Of a DNA stretch of 64,000 bases, positions 29,520-38,614 are shown one piece after another. Source of the stretch: Beijerinckiaceae bacterium (lineage in GTDB: Bacteria; Pseudomonadota; Alphaproteobacteria; Rhizobiales; Beijerinckiaceae); contig JAPZUD010000001.1 of NCBI GenBank assembly GCA_027533425.1, forward strand, positions 620,001-684,000, in the 5' to 3' direction. Every line of letters starts with the position of its first letter. Position 1 is the stretch's first letter. The notes under the pieces are model-generated. The model worked only from the letters and a program-made list of their open reading frames with translations. It did no database searches and was not told where the DNA came from. The position numbers were made by a program, and so were the translations under genes.

Positions 29520-31475
29520 ATGTGCGGCATTTCCGGACTGTTCCGGCAAGGCGGCCTGACGCCGTCGGACCTGCCAGCCCTCAAGCGCATGAACGAGGCC
29601 ATTCGCCATCGCGGCCCGGATGATGAAGGCATCTGGAGAAACGAACCACGCGGCGTTGCCCTTGGCCAGAGGCGGCTCGCCATCCAGGATCTCTCTCCCG
29701 CCGGAGCGCAGCCGATGCTCTCGGCTTCCGGGCGCTATGCCATCACACTCAACGGCGAGATCTACAATTTCCACGATCTCCGCGCCGAGCTGGAACAGGC
29801 GGGCAAGGCGCCGGCCTGGCGCGGTCATTCCGATACCGAGGTGGCGCTGGCTGCCATCGAGGCTTTCGGGCTGGACGGAGCGCTGCCCCGCCTGCGCGGC
29901 ATGTTCGCCTTCGCCCTCTACGATCATCAGGCCGGCACTGTCGCCCTTGCGCGGGACCCGATAGGCGAAAAGCCACTCTTCTGGAGCGAGATTGACGGCG
30001 CGCTGACCTTCGCCTCGGAACTGAAGGCCCTGAAGGCCCATCCGGGCTGGCGGGGCGAGCTCGACCGGACAGCCCTGACCCAGTTTCTGCGCCATGGCTA
30101 CATCGTCGCGCCGGCCACGCTCTATCGCTCGGCCCACAAGATCCGGCCGGGGAGCTACCGGCTCTACGGCCCGGGCGAGGGCGGAGCAGGGCGCGAGGTC
30201 GTCTATTGGGACAGCGTCGCGATCGCCGCGGCGAGCAAGGCCAACCGCTTCGCCGGCTCCTTTGACGCGGCGACGGACGAACTGGACCGCCTGCTCCATG
30301 CCTCGATCCGGCGCCAGGTCATTGCCGATGTCCCGGTCGGTGCTTTCCTGTCGGGGGGGATTGATTCCTCGACCATCGCCGCGATCATGCAGGCGCAACG
30401 CTCGACGCCGATCGAGACCTTCTCGCTGGGCTTCAAGGAGGCGGAATTCGACGAATCCTGTTTTGCCCGCGACATTGCCCGGCATCTCCGCACCTCCCAT
30501 AACGAGATCCAGCTCTCCGGCCAGGATGCCTGCGACCTCGTCACGCGCATGCCTGCAACCTATGACGAACCCTTCGCCGATCCGAGCCAGCTTCCGACCT
30601 GGCTGGTCACGCAATTCGCCCGCACCAAGGTAACGGTCGCGCTGTCGGGTGATGCTGGCGATGAGTTGTTTGCCGGCTATGGACGCTATCATTCCCTCAG
30701 CCGGAAATGGGACAGCGGCTACAAAGGGCAGGCCCATCGGCTGGCCGCGAACCTCTATTACCGACTGATCCGGCTCGGACTGGTCCGCCCGGCCCTGATG
30801 CTTGGACGGACGCATTTCGGCAAGCGCTCGCTCCATGCGCTGGATATGCGCCTTGCCGATCTCGAGGCGCCGATGGGCGCCGGCAACATGGTTGAGGCCT
30901 ATGAGCGGAGTTTCACCGTGATCGACCCCGCGCACCGGCTCGTGCGGGGCGCCATGCCGGCTTTCGAGCCGCTGGTCGGTGTGCTGGCCGGTCGGGGCGA
31001 CTGGTCCGCGCTGGATAAGGCTACTGTGCTCGACGCCGTCCGCTACCTGCCGGACGACATTCTCGTGAAAGTGGATCGCGCGGCCATGGCCCACAGCCTC
31101 GAGACGCGCATCCCGCTGCTCGACCCGGACATTGTCCGCTTTGCCTGGTCGCTGCCGGACGAGTTGAAGATGCGCGGCCGCGAGCGCAAGGCATTGCTCC
31201 GCGCGGTCCTCGGCCGCTATGTCCCGCGCACCCTCTGGGATCGGCCGAAACAGGGTTTCGGCATTCCCGCCGCAGACTGGCTGCGTGGGCCATTCCGGAC
31301 TCTCGCTTCGGACCTGTTTTCGACAGAGCGGCTGAACCGGCAGGGTCTGCTCGACACGACGCTGGTTCAGGCAATCTGGGCGGATTTTCTTGCCGGCGGC
31401 CAGCGCCGGGTGAACCTGATCTGGACGCTGTTCGTCGGGCAGCTCTACCTCGATGCCGAGGAACGCAACGCCTGA
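29520..31475 (+). CDS. asnB: Glutamine-dependent asparagine synthase-like amidotransferase
   Basis: This is a 651-residue class II glutamine amidotransferase. Cys2 in MCGISGLF is the N-terminal nucleophile that frees ammonia from glutamine. The synthetase half carries the pyrophosphate loop VGAFLSGGIDSSTIAAIM near residue 275 and ends with VDRAAMAHSLETRIPLLD. Enzymes of this length in glycan regions often amidate a hexuronic acid or other carboxylate rather than free aspartate, and the location here makes that plausible. A true AsnB for asparagine supply is the alternative. It is divergent from a methyltransferase and ends 12 bp before the convergent GT2 stop. Confidence 0.88.
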   Translation: MCGISGLFRQGGLTPSDLPALKRMNEAIRHRGPDDEGIWRNEPRGVALGQRRLAIQDLSPAGAQPMLSASGRYAITLNGEIYNFHDLRAELEQAGKAPAWRGHSDTEVALAAIEAFGLDGALPRLRGMFAFALYDHQAGTVALARDPIGEKPLFWSEIDGALTFASELKALKAHPGWRGELDRTALTQFLRHGYIVAPATLYRSAHKIRPGSYRLYGPGEGGAGREVVYWDSVAIAAASKANRFAGSFDAATDELDRLLHASIRRQVIADVPVGAFLSGGIDSSTIAAIMQAQRSTPIETFSLGFKEAEFDESCFARDIARHLRTSHNEIQLSGQDACDLVTRMPATYDEPFADPSQLPTWLVTQFARTKVTVALSGDAGDELFAGYGRYHSLSRKWDSGYKGQAHRLAANLYYRLIRLGLVRPALMLGRTHFGKRSLHALDMRLADLEAPMGAGNMVEAYERSFTVIDPAHRLVRGAMPAFEPLVGVLAGRGDWSALDKATVLDAVRYLPDDILVKVDRAAMAHSLETRIPLLDPDIVRFAWSLPDELKMRGRERKALLRAVLGRYVPRTLWDRPKQGFGIPAADWLRGPFRTLASDLFSTERLNRQGLLDTTLVQAIWADFLAGGQRRVNLIWTLFVGQLYLDAEERNA

Positions 31476-31487
31476 TCCATCAATAGC

Positions 31488-32429
31488 TCAGCCACCATCG
31501 ACCTTGCGGTAGGGTTCTGGCCGGATGCCGAGCAGATAGGCAAAGGAGCCAAGACCGGAAGCAATCTGCTTGGCGGCCTTGAAGGCGAGGATCCGACCCT
31601 TGAGCGGCACGACGAGCGAAAGTGCGAGCCCGGCCGGGACTTGCAGGATGCCGCCCAGCAGGCGGCCGGTCCCCTTCGCGAGGCTCCGCCACGAAGAAGC
31701 CGCCTTGCCGCGCTGCTTTTCGTGAAGCACCGAGATGTTGATCGCGACGCGGAACGTCCGGTTGAGCTGCCAGCGGAGGTTCATCCGCGAGGCCGGGACC
31801 GTCTCCTCAACGACCGCTTCGCCCACCCAGATGATCCGCCCGCCGGCCTTATGGACACGGCTGAAGAAATCCGTGTCGCTGCCGCCGGTGAAGCGAAGGG
31901 CAGTGTCAAACCGGAGGTTCAGCCCATCCGCGGCGAAAATCCGGCGATGCACCATCGTGTTATGGCCTTCAGCCTTGGTCAGCACGGTGCCGGTGGGCCG
32001 CTTGTTGACCTCCGGCAGCGCCATCCACGGAGGCGTTCCCTCGGGAAAGACCGACACAACCCGGGCGTAATAGACATCCGCCGGGTCGCGACGGGCTGCC
32101 GCGACCAGCGTCTCCAGCCAGCCGGGCGTGGCGACCTCGTCATCGTCGATATAAAGCGCCCAGTCATAGCCCTGTTCGACGGCAAAGGTGCCGCAGCGGT
32201 TCCGCGCGAAAGGGAGGCCGAGTTCCGGCTCGAGCACGGTATGGATCACACGGCCGGTTTCGGCAGCCACCGCATCGACAATCGGGATGCAATGGAGCGC
32301 GGCATCATTCTCGATCACCGCGATGTCGCAGGTCACGCCCTCCGGCACTTGCTGCGCCGTCACGGAACGCAGGCAAGCCTCGAGCATCTTCGGCCGGGCG
32401 CGCGTGCAGATGGTGACGAGAATACGCAT
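31488..32429 (-). CDS. Glycosyltransferase family 2
   Basis: This is a 313-residue GT-A transferase. The N-terminal RILVTICTRARPKMLEACL is the nucleotide-sugar binding start, YIDDDEVATPGWLE at about residues 94-107 contains the DXD metal site, and ALRFTGGSDTDFFSRVHKAGG is the ED-like acceptor region. A hydrophobic stretch at about 265-290 may attach it to the membrane. Of two ATG codons, 32429 is preferred over 32435 because the AAGGA element upstream is correctly spaced only for it. It is transcribed away from the phosphatase gene with a 60-bp gap. Confidence 0.87.
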   Translation of the reverse strand: MRILVTICTRARPKMLEACLRSVTAQQVPEGVTCDIAVIENDAALHCIPIVDAVAAETGRVIHTVLEPELGLPFARNRCGTFAVEQGYDWALYIDDDEVATPGWLETLVAAARRDPADVYYARVVSVFPEGTPPWMALPEVNKRPTGTVLTKAEGHNTMVHRRIFAADGLNLRFDTALRFTGGSDTDFFSRVHKAGGRIIWVGEAVVEETVPASRMNLRWQLNRTFRVAINISVLHEKQRGKAASSWRSLAKGTGRLLGGILQVPAGLALSLVVPLKGRILAFKAAKQIASGLGSFAYLLGIRPEPYRKVDGG

Positions 32430-32489
32430 GGACATTTCCTTGCAGGCTCCCAGCCCGTGTAATCGAGCCCCGGGGCGGACTCAACAGGC

Positions 32490-33212
32490 TTACTCGTGGC
32501 GCAGGATGACCCGGTCGATGAAATCCGCGATGCCCTGGGCCTGGTAATTCCGGTCGATGGCTTCGGGATCATACTCGTCACGCACCCAATCGAGGAACGG
32601 CTTGCTCTCGTCCGGGTAAGCCTTGAGATAGGTCTCGAAGACCGTATCGAGCACGCCCGTGCGCGAGGCCCGGATATGCAGGTGACGGAGGCTGAGTTGG
32701 CCTTTCGCCTCGCGGACAGGGCGCCCCTCGGCCACCACGAGATAGAGTGCCGAGAGGAAGCCGGCCCGGTCCGCACCGGATTTGCAATGGATCAGCAGCG
32801 GATACTCCGCCTGCTTGAGTGCCAGCCCGGCATCGAGGATGGCCTGGCGGAACGGCGCCGAACGCGAGAAGAGCGGCAGGGTGAGATAGGTCAGCCCGTG
32901 CCGTTGCGCCGCCTCGGCTACCAGCGCATTGCCGCCATGGCGGGGGTCGTGCCGCGCCGTCACGATCGTGCGGATACCGGCCCGCGCCGCGCGGGCGATA
33001 TCGCCGGGATAGGGCTGATTCATCCGGAGGACGCGCGGCGTTACCCAGGCCCGGTTCTTCCAGAACAGGCGGAGGATGCCGAAATCGACGAAGAGGAAGT
33101 CAAACCAGGCCGCACGCCGCGCCGCCGCATCGGCCGGCGGATCCCGGAAAGCCTCGCGATCCGGAAAAATCCGGCGCGCCAGCCAGGTGCGGAAGGGTTT
33201 GAAGGCCGCCAA
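32490..33212 (-). CDS. Cys-based dual-specificity/tyrosine phosphatase family protein
   Basis: This is a 240-residue phosphatase of the Cys-x5-Arg class. The P-loop HCKSGADR is at residues 142-149 with C143 as nucleophile and R149 as phosphate ligand. YLTLPLFSRSAPF upstream is in the position of the general-acid loop, but no obvious Asp is present there. It has no signal peptide. The start is TTG at 33212, 3 bp behind the stop of the small PhnA-like gene, with AGAAGG at a normal distance. Related proteins act on phosphotyrosine, nucleotides or phosphorylated lipids; beside glycan genes it could dephosphorylate a lipid or a polysaccharide-regulatory protein. Confidence 0.78.
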   Translation of the reverse strand: MAAFKPFRTWLARRIFPDREAFRDPPADAAARRAAWFDFLFVDFGILRLFWKNRAWVTPRVLRMNQPYPGDIARAARAGIRTIVTARHDPRHGGNALVAEAAQRHGLTYLTLPLFSRSAPFRQAILDAGLALKQAEYPLLIHCKSGADRAGFLSALYLVVAEGRPVREAKGQLSLRHLHIRASRTGVLDTVFETYLKAYPDESKPFLDWVRDEYDPEAIDRNYQAQGIADFIDRVILRHE

Positions 33213-33215
33213 GGG

Positions 33216-33428
33216 TCAGGCCTTCTTGAGAAACTCGGTACGCAGGACGAGGCCCTTGATCTTCTCCACCCGGCATTCAATCAGGTCGGGATCATCCGTC
33301 AGGTGGATGCCCTTGATCAGCGTGCCACGCTTGAGGGTCGAGGACGTGCCCTTGACCTTCAGGTCCTTGATGACCTGAACCGAGTCACCTTCCTTGAGCA
33401 GCGTGCCATTGCAGTCGCGCACATCCAT
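33216..33428 (-). CDS. Small PhnA/YjdM C-terminal domain protein
   Basis: This 70-residue protein consists only of the SH3-like domain found at the C-terminus of YjdM/PhnA proteins: DCNGTLLKEGDSVQVIKDLK, then KRGTLIKGIHLTDDPDLIECRV. The zinc-ribbon half of full YjdM is missing. Despite the historical PhnA name, no role in phosphonate use is established for this family. The phosphatase gene starts 3 bp behind it, so they are co-transcribed. Confidence 0.8.
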   Translation of the reverse strand: MDVRDCNGTLLKEGDSVQVIKDLKVKGTSSTLKRGTLIKGIHLTDDPDLIECRVEKIKGLVLRTEFLKKA

Positions 33429-33598
33429 GAGCCGATTCCTTTTCTGCCGGCGGCCAGCCTGCGCGATTAGGCCGAAACGCGCCGGAAGGGAAGCGGCCCG
33501 CCGCCATGCCCCGGCGGAAGGGCGCTCCTGCCGCAGGCGCAACGCTTCCCCCTCGCGCCGGGTGCGCCTTTCGTATAACCAGACAGGCAAAGACGTTC

Positions 33599-33607
33599 GG
33601 GGGGGGG
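33599..33607 (+). promoter_or_regulatory. Nine-G tract forming the maeB ribosome binding site
   Basis: Nine consecutive G bases end 4 bp before the maeB ATG and are the only Shine-Dalgarno candidate. A homopolymer of this length can slip during replication and would then change the spacing or strength of the site. Confidence 0.5.
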
Positions 33608-33611
33608 AATC

Positions 33612-35897
33612 ATGCCGGTTGAAATGTCGAAGGATCTGCGGTCGGGCGCGCTTGTCTATCATCGCCTGCCCAAGCCGGGAAAACTCGAGATCGTGGCGAC
33701 CAAGCCGCTGGGCAACCAGCGCGACCTGGCCCTGGCCTATTCTCCCGGCGTCGCCGCAGCCTGCGAGGCGATCGTCGATGATCCGGCCGAAGCCGCCAAC
33801 CTGACGGCCCGCCAGAACCTCGTCGCGGTCATCTCGAACGGGACGGCCGTGCTCGGTCTCGGCGATATCGGCCCGCTGGCCTCGAAGCCGGTCATGGAGG
33901 GCAAGGCGGTCCTGTTCAAGAAATTCGCCGGGATCGACGTCTTCGACATCGAGATCAAGGAGAAGCGCGTCGAGCAGCTGGTCGATATCATCACCTCGCT
34001 CGAGCCGACTTTCGGCGGCATCAATCTGGAAGATATCAAATCTCCGGAATGTTTCGAGGTTGAGGCCATGTGCCGCGAGCGCATGAACATCCCGGTTTTC
34101 CATGACGACCAGCACGGCACGGCGATCATCGTCGCGGCGGCGATCCTCAACGCCGTCGAACTTGCCGGCAAGAAGCTCGATCAGGTCAAGCTCGTCACAT
34201 CCGGGGCCGGCGCGGCGGCACTCGCGTGCCTGAACCTGCTGGTCAGTCTTGGCGTGAAGCGCTCGAATATCTGGGTCACTGACATCGAGGGCGTCGCCTA
34301 CAAGGGCCGCGAAGCACAGATGGATCGCTGGAAGGCGGTCTATGCGCAGGAAACCGACAAGCGCACGCTGGCCGAGGTCATCGACGGTGCGGATATCTTC
34401 CTCGGCCTCTCGGCCGCCGGCGTGCTGAAGCCCGAACTCCTGAAGAAGATGGCCACCAAGCCGCTCGTGATGGCTCTGGCCAATCCCAATCCCGAGATCA
34501 TGCCCGAACTGGCCCTGGAGGCCCGCCCGGACGCCATGATCTGCACCGGCCGGTCGGATTATCCGAACCAGGTCAACAACGTGCTCTGCTTCCCTTACAT
34601 CTTCCGCGGTGCGCTCGACTGCGCCGCCACGACGATCAACGAGGAAATGAAGATGGCCGCCGTGCGCGCCATCGCCGAACTGGCGCGCGAGGCGCCGTCG
34701 GATGTCGTGGCCCGCGCCTATGGCGGCGCCTCGCGGAATTTCGGGCCGGAATCACTCATTCCCTCGCCCTTCGATCCGCGCCTCATCCTCCGGATCGCAC
34801 CGGCCGTGGCGAAAGCGGCGATGGAAAGCGGCGTGGCCCGCGCCCCGATCGACGATTTCGCCGCCTATGAGGAGCGTCTCAACCGCTTCGTCTTCCGTTC
34901 CGGCTTCATCATGCGGCCGATCTTCCGCGCCGCCCGCGCCGAACCCAAGCGGGTGGTCTATGCCGAGGGCGAGGACGAACGTTGCCTCCGCGCGGCCCAG
35001 ACGGTGCTGGAGGAGGGGGTCGCCGTGCCGATCCTCGTCGGCCGTCCCTCGGTCGTCGAGCAGCGGTTGCAGCGCTTCGGCCTGTCGATCAAGCCCGGCC
35101 GCGATTTCGAACTGGTCAACCCGGAAGATGATCCGCGCTACCGCGACTACGTCCAGACCTATCTGGAAGTGGCCGGCCGCAAGGGCGTCACGCCGGATGC
35201 CGCGCGGACGATGGTGCGCACCAACAATACGGTGATCGCGGCCATTGCGGTCCGCCGTGGCGATGCCGATGCCATGATCTGCGGCCTCGAGGGGCGGTTC
35301 CAGTCCCGCCTGCGCATTCTGCGGGATGTGATCGGCCTCGCGCCCGGCGTCAAGGAACTGGCGGCGATGAGCCTGATGATCACCAACAAGGGCGCTTTCT
35401 TCCTCGCCGATACCCATGTCCACGAGGATCCGGACCCGGCGCAGCTGGTCGAGATCGCGCTGCGGGCCGGCACGGAAGTACGGCGCTTCGGCATCGAGCC
35501 GAAGATCGCACTCGTCTCGCATTCCGATTTCGGCTCGCATGACGGCGCGAGCGCCCGGAAAATGCGCGAGGCGGCCCGGATCCTTGCCGAGCGTGCGCCC
35601 GATCTCGAGGTCGATGGCGAAATGCAGGCCGATACGGCGCTGTCGGACATCATCCGCGAGCGCGTGCTGCCGCATTCGCGCCTGAAGAGCGAGGCAAACG
35701 TGCTTGTCATGCCAAATCTCGATGCGGCCAACATCGCCTACCAGCTCACCAAGGTTCTGGCGGATGCGCTGCCGGTCGGCCCCATCCTCCTCGGCACCGC
35801 GATGCCAGCCCATATCCTGCCGCCCTCGACGACTGCGCGCGGCGTGGTCAACATGACAGCCCTCGCGGTTGTCGAGGCGCAGGCCCCCAAGGCCTGA
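33612..35897 (+). CDS. maeB: NADP-dependent malic enzyme fused to a phosphotransacetylase-like domain
   Basis: This is a 761-residue cytoplasmic enzyme that decarboxylates malate to pyruvate with reduction of NADP. The malic enzyme half spans about residues 1-430, with the conserved [31 protein letters not shown] and the nucleotide loop [15 protein letters not shown]. The second half, about 440-761, resembles phosphate acetyltransferase ([19 protein letters not shown]) but in known MaeB proteins it is regulatory rather than catalytic. The full length is typical. It has a poly-G ribosome site and a strong terminator, and appears monocistronic. Confidence 0.96.
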   Translation: MPVEMSKDLRSGALVYHRLPKPGKLEIVATKPLGNQRDLALAYSPGVAAACEAIVDDPAEAANLTARQNLVAVISNGTAVLGLGDIGPLASKPVMEGKAVLFKKFAGIDVFDIEIKEKRVEQLVDIITSLEPTFGGINLEDIKSPECFEVEAMCRERMNIPVFHDDQHGTAIIVAAAILNAVELAGKKLDQVKLVTSGAGAAALACLNLLVSLGVKRSNIWVTDIEGVAYKGREAQMDRWKAVYAQETDKRTLAEVIDGADIFLGLSAAGVLKPELLKKMATKPLVMALANPNPEIMPELALEARPDAMICTGRSDYPNQVNNVLCFPYIFRGALDCAATTINEEMKMAAVRAIAELAREAPSDVVARAYGGASRNFGPESLIPSPFDPRLILRIAPAVAKAAMESGVARAPIDDFAAYEERLNRFVFRSGFIMRPIFRAARAEPKRVVYAEGEDERCLRAAQTVLEEGVAVPILVGRPSVVEQRLQRFGLSIKPGRDFELVNPEDDPRYRDYVQTYLEVAGRKGVTPDAARTMVRTNNTVIAAIAVRRGDADAMICGLEGRFQSRLRILRDVIGLAPGVKELAAMSLMITNKGAFFLADTHVHEDPDPAQLVEIALRAGTEVRRFGIEPKIALVSHSDFGSHDGASARKMREAARILAERAPDLEVDGEMQADTALSDIIRERVLPHSRLKSEANVLVMPNLDAANIAYQLTKVLADALPVGPILLGTAMPAHILPPSTTARGVVNMTALAVVEAQAPKA

Positions 35898-35920
35898 GCC
35901 TTGACCGGGCCCTGAAATGC

Positions 35921-35948
35921 AAAAGCCGGGCGAGAGCCCGGCTTTTTT
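35921..35948. terminator. Bidirectional Rho-independent terminator between maeB and the exported-protein gene
   Basis: GCCGGGC (35925-35931) pairs with GCCCGGC (35936-35942) around a GAGA loop. It is flanked by four A on the left and six T on the right, which extend the stem and can serve both converging genes. Confidence 0.88.
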
Positions 35949-35975
35949 CGTTGAAGCGGCGAGGGCAGCCGGCGA

Positions 35976-37862
35976 TTACTTCGCCTCGGCCTCGATCTTG
36001 ACCTTCTGGAGCAGCGCACCTGGATTTTCACCGGCCGCCATCAGTTCCATCGCCGTCAGCCCACCGGGCGACTTGGCCCGCAAGGTGATGTTCAGGGTGC
36101 CGGGGGTGCGGACGAACTTCGTCAGCGCATCCGCCAGCGACGGACCATCCGGATGGCCGCCGAGATACATCCCGATCATGGCCGGAGCGATGGCGGAAAG
36201 CTCCATCTTGAACTGGTCGGCAGTCTTCTTCTGATCCTTGGCGGCCTTGGCGATCAGTTTGTCGATGCCGCCCCGGTTCTCGACCGCGAAGGACAGGCTC
36301 TGGGCATTCGCGCCGAGGAGCGTGTAGGTCCAGGCCGTCATCGGATTCTCGAAGAGCGGGCGGGGAATGTTTCCGACTTCCGCCTTGAGGCCGACCTTGG
36401 CCATCTTGCCCATATCGGCATTGACATCATCCACGACAAACCGGGTCTTGGCCTCGTCCCAGGTGCCCTTGATCTTCATCGACAGGTCGATGACATCGAT
36501 CCCGAGTTCACGCAGGGTCATCAGGCCCTGGTCCTTGCTGTTGGCAGGAACGGGCATCCGGAAGCCATTGAGCGAATAGTCGATCTTCGTCGGAATCATG
36601 CCGACAAACCCGCCCATCCGGGCATCGAAGGCCCCGAGCGCCACCTTCACGCGGTCCTTGGACTTCGCATTCTTGCCGGGCGGCAGATCCGCATCCAGCC
36701 CCTCGAACACCATGCGCACGTCGCGGTTCTGCAGCGACTTGCTGACCTCCGCGAGCAGGGCACGGAATTCCTCAGCTTCGGGCGTAGGCTTGTCGCCCGG
36801 CTTGCCGGCCATTTCGCCCTGCATGGCCTGCATCGCGCCGCCGATCATCCAGCTGTAGAAGTCGCCCTCGAAACCAAGCTTCCTGAATTTCATGAAGCCA
36901 TCGGCTGCAGCCAGCGAGAAATCGTTCATGATGAAGCTCGGGGCGGCGCCACCGGTGAAGGTCATCTTGCCGCCGGAGCCCTTGACGTCTGCACCGGTAT
37001 TCTTGTCCTTGCCGGTCAGCGTGAAGCCGTCGATCTCGCCATTACCGAAGGAGAAGGCCGAATAGATGTCAGTGACGGCGGCGAGCAGCGGCAGGGCAAC
37101 TGCCGGATCACCCGGTTTGGCGTTCGACTTTTCAGCCAGCGCAAGGAACTCGATCGGGGCCTTCCGCGCCAGTCGTGCCTGGAAGCCCGAGCCGGTCATC
37201 TTGCCGATCGAGACCTTCACATCCTCGATCACCATGTCCATGGACGCCAGTTCATAGCGGCCATGCAAGGTCTTCATCGGCGCCTTGCCGGTCGGATCGG
37301 CATCGAGCATCCAGCGGACCATGCCCGCCATGTCGAACGTGTCCATCGTCAGGCGGCCGAACTGCGTCTCGAGCTTCTGGCTCGCCTTCTCGGCCTTGAC
37401 CGTTCCGGATTGACGGCCCCCTTTCACAGCCAGCTTCTCGATCGCACCGCCCTTGATCCGCGTGGCTTCCAGACCCTCATAGACGGTCAGGACATCCTGC
37501 GTATCGGACTTGATTCGGAACTCGACCGTGGCGATGGCCAGCCTGTCGGCGTTGAAGCGCTGCAGCAGCTCGGACGCGGCATTCAGGGTCTTGACCTTGA
37601 AAAGCCCCTCGATTTCAGCCTTGCCGAGGCTCGATCCGGAAACGGTGATCCCGTTGAGCACCAGCGTGCTGCCGGACATCGGGAGTTCAAGCTTGTCAAT
37701 CGTCACATTCTGCTGCGCCTGCGCGGCAACGATGCCGATCGCGCCCTGATCGGGAATCAGGGGCAGGGCGAGGGGCGAGAGCGCAGTGGCGACCAGGAGG
37801 GCGCGAAGATGGCCTGCGGCGAGCAGGCGCGAGGGATGGGCGGATCGGGACGGGCGGATCAA
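35976..37862 (-). CDS. Large exported protein of unknown function
   Basis: This 628-residue protein begins with a basic stretch and a hydrophobic segment (LRALLVATALSPLALPLI), followed by AAQAQQ as a probable signal peptidase I site near residue 49, so it should be periplasmic. The mature part is rich in beta-strand-like repeats such as KLELPMSGSTLVLNGITVSG and SLGKAEIEGLFKVKTLN, without a lipobox or membrane helix. I cannot assign a domain family. The start is TTG at 37862, supported by an AGGAGAG ribosome site 5 bp upstream; no ATG is available before the signal sequence. It shares a terminator with maeB. An envelope or lipid-handling role is only a guess. Confidence 0.7.
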   Translation of the reverse strand: MIRPSRSAHPSRLLAAGHLRALLVATALSPLALPLIPDQGAIGIVAAQAQQNVTIDKLELPMSGSTLVLNGITVSGSSLGKAEIEGLFKVKTLNAASELLQRFNADRLAIATVEFRIKSDTQDVLTVYEGLEATRIKGGAIEKLAVKGGRQSGTVKAEKASQKLETQFGRLTMDTFDMAGMVRWMLDADPTGKAPMKTLHGRYELASMDMVIEDVKVSIGKMTGSGFQARLARKAPIEFLALAEKSNAKPGDPAVALPLLAAVTDIYSAFSFGNGEIDGFTLTGKDKNTGADVKGSGGKMTFTGGAAPSFIMNDFSLAAADGFMKFRKLGFEGDFYSWMIGGAMQAMQGEMAGKPGDKPTPEAEEFRALLAEVSKSLQNRDVRMVFEGLDADLPPGKNAKSKDRVKVALGAFDARMGGFVGMIPTKIDYSLNGFRMPVPANSKDQGLMTLRELGIDVIDLSMKIKGTWDEAKTRFVVDDVNADMGKMAKVGLKAEVGNIPRPLFENPMTAWTYTLLGANAQSLSFAVENRGGIDKLIAKAAKDQKKTADQFKMELSAIAPAMIGMYLGGHPDGPSLADALTKFVRTPGTLNITLRAKSPGGLTAMELMAAGENPGALLQKVKIEAEAK

Positions 37863-37952
37863 GGGTCTCTCCTGCGCTGACAGTTTTCCACGCGTGCCGA
37901 TTGCACCGGCGCGGGCAAGACATACGCTACTAGGCAGAAACGCAACTCAAAA

Positions 37953-37968
37953 TGTGCGGCAACGCACA
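37953..37968. repeat. Short inverted repeat upstream of the exported-protein gene
   Basis: TGTGCG at 37953-37958 and CGCACA at 37963-37968 are exact inverted repeats around GCAA, about 90 bp upstream of the TTG start. It may be an operator half-site pair or a leader hairpin. Confidence 0.3.
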
Positions 37969-38057
37969 AATCGGTTAAGCAAGGGTGACGACAGATCAGC
38001 CGCAACCCGCGCAGAGCACCAGAAACCGGGGATCAAGACAAGATCTCAAGACATGGT

Positions 38058-38450
38058 CTAAAGTGCGAAGCTGGTTCCGCAGCCGCAACTGGCGGTGGCC
38101 TTCGGGTTCCGGATCTGGAAGCTCTGGCCCATCAATTCCGTCACGAAATCAAGTTCCGACCCCGCCAGGAGGGGGGCGGAGACCGAATCGACCAGCACGG
38201 TTACGCCATCGCGCTCGATGACCAGATCATCCGCTTCCGGTGCACCGGCAATCGCGAACTTGTACTGGAAGCCCGAGCATCCTCCGCCTTCGACCGAAAC
38301 CCGGAGCGTCGAACCCTCTGGCTCGCTCTCGAGGATCTTGAGAATGCGGTTTGCCGCCCGGGCCGTCACGGCCAGCGGAGCATCCGGGTTGGCCTGGCCG
38401 GGGAGCGGTGCTGCGCCCGGCACATTCTGGACTGCGAATTTCAGCGCCAT
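38058..38450 (-). CDS. erpA: A-type iron-sulfur carrier, ErpA-like
   Basis: This is a 130-residue A-type carrier that delivers Fe-S clusters to target enzymes. The three ligand cysteines are in GGGCSGFQYKF and near the end in SCGCGTSFAL. The ATG at 38450 leaves an N-terminal extension of about 25 residues before the conserved core, longer than E. coli ErpA; the open frame reaches further upstream to 38597 but without homology. It is divergent from dgt, the order usual in Hyphomicrobiales, where this copy is called ErpA. IscA cannot be excluded by sequence alone. Confidence 0.9.
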   Translation of the reverse strand: MALKFAVQNVPGAAPLPGQANPDAPLAVTARAANRILKILESEPEGSTLRVSVEGGGCSGFQYKFAIAGAPEADDLVIERDGVTVLVDSVSAPLLAGSELDFVTELMGQSFQIRNPKATASCGCGTSFAL

Positions 38451-38614
38451 CGTCGATCGACCGGGGTTCAAGGCCCGGGCCGCCTTCCGTTTGGGTTTTC
38501 TCCAATGTAAGGACGAAATCCGCGCCCGGCAATGCCCGGTCATGGCAACGGCGCCGCATTCCCGCCCGTATCGACGGGTCTGTAGCGGGCGTTTCACAGG
38601 GAAAGGAATCGGCG

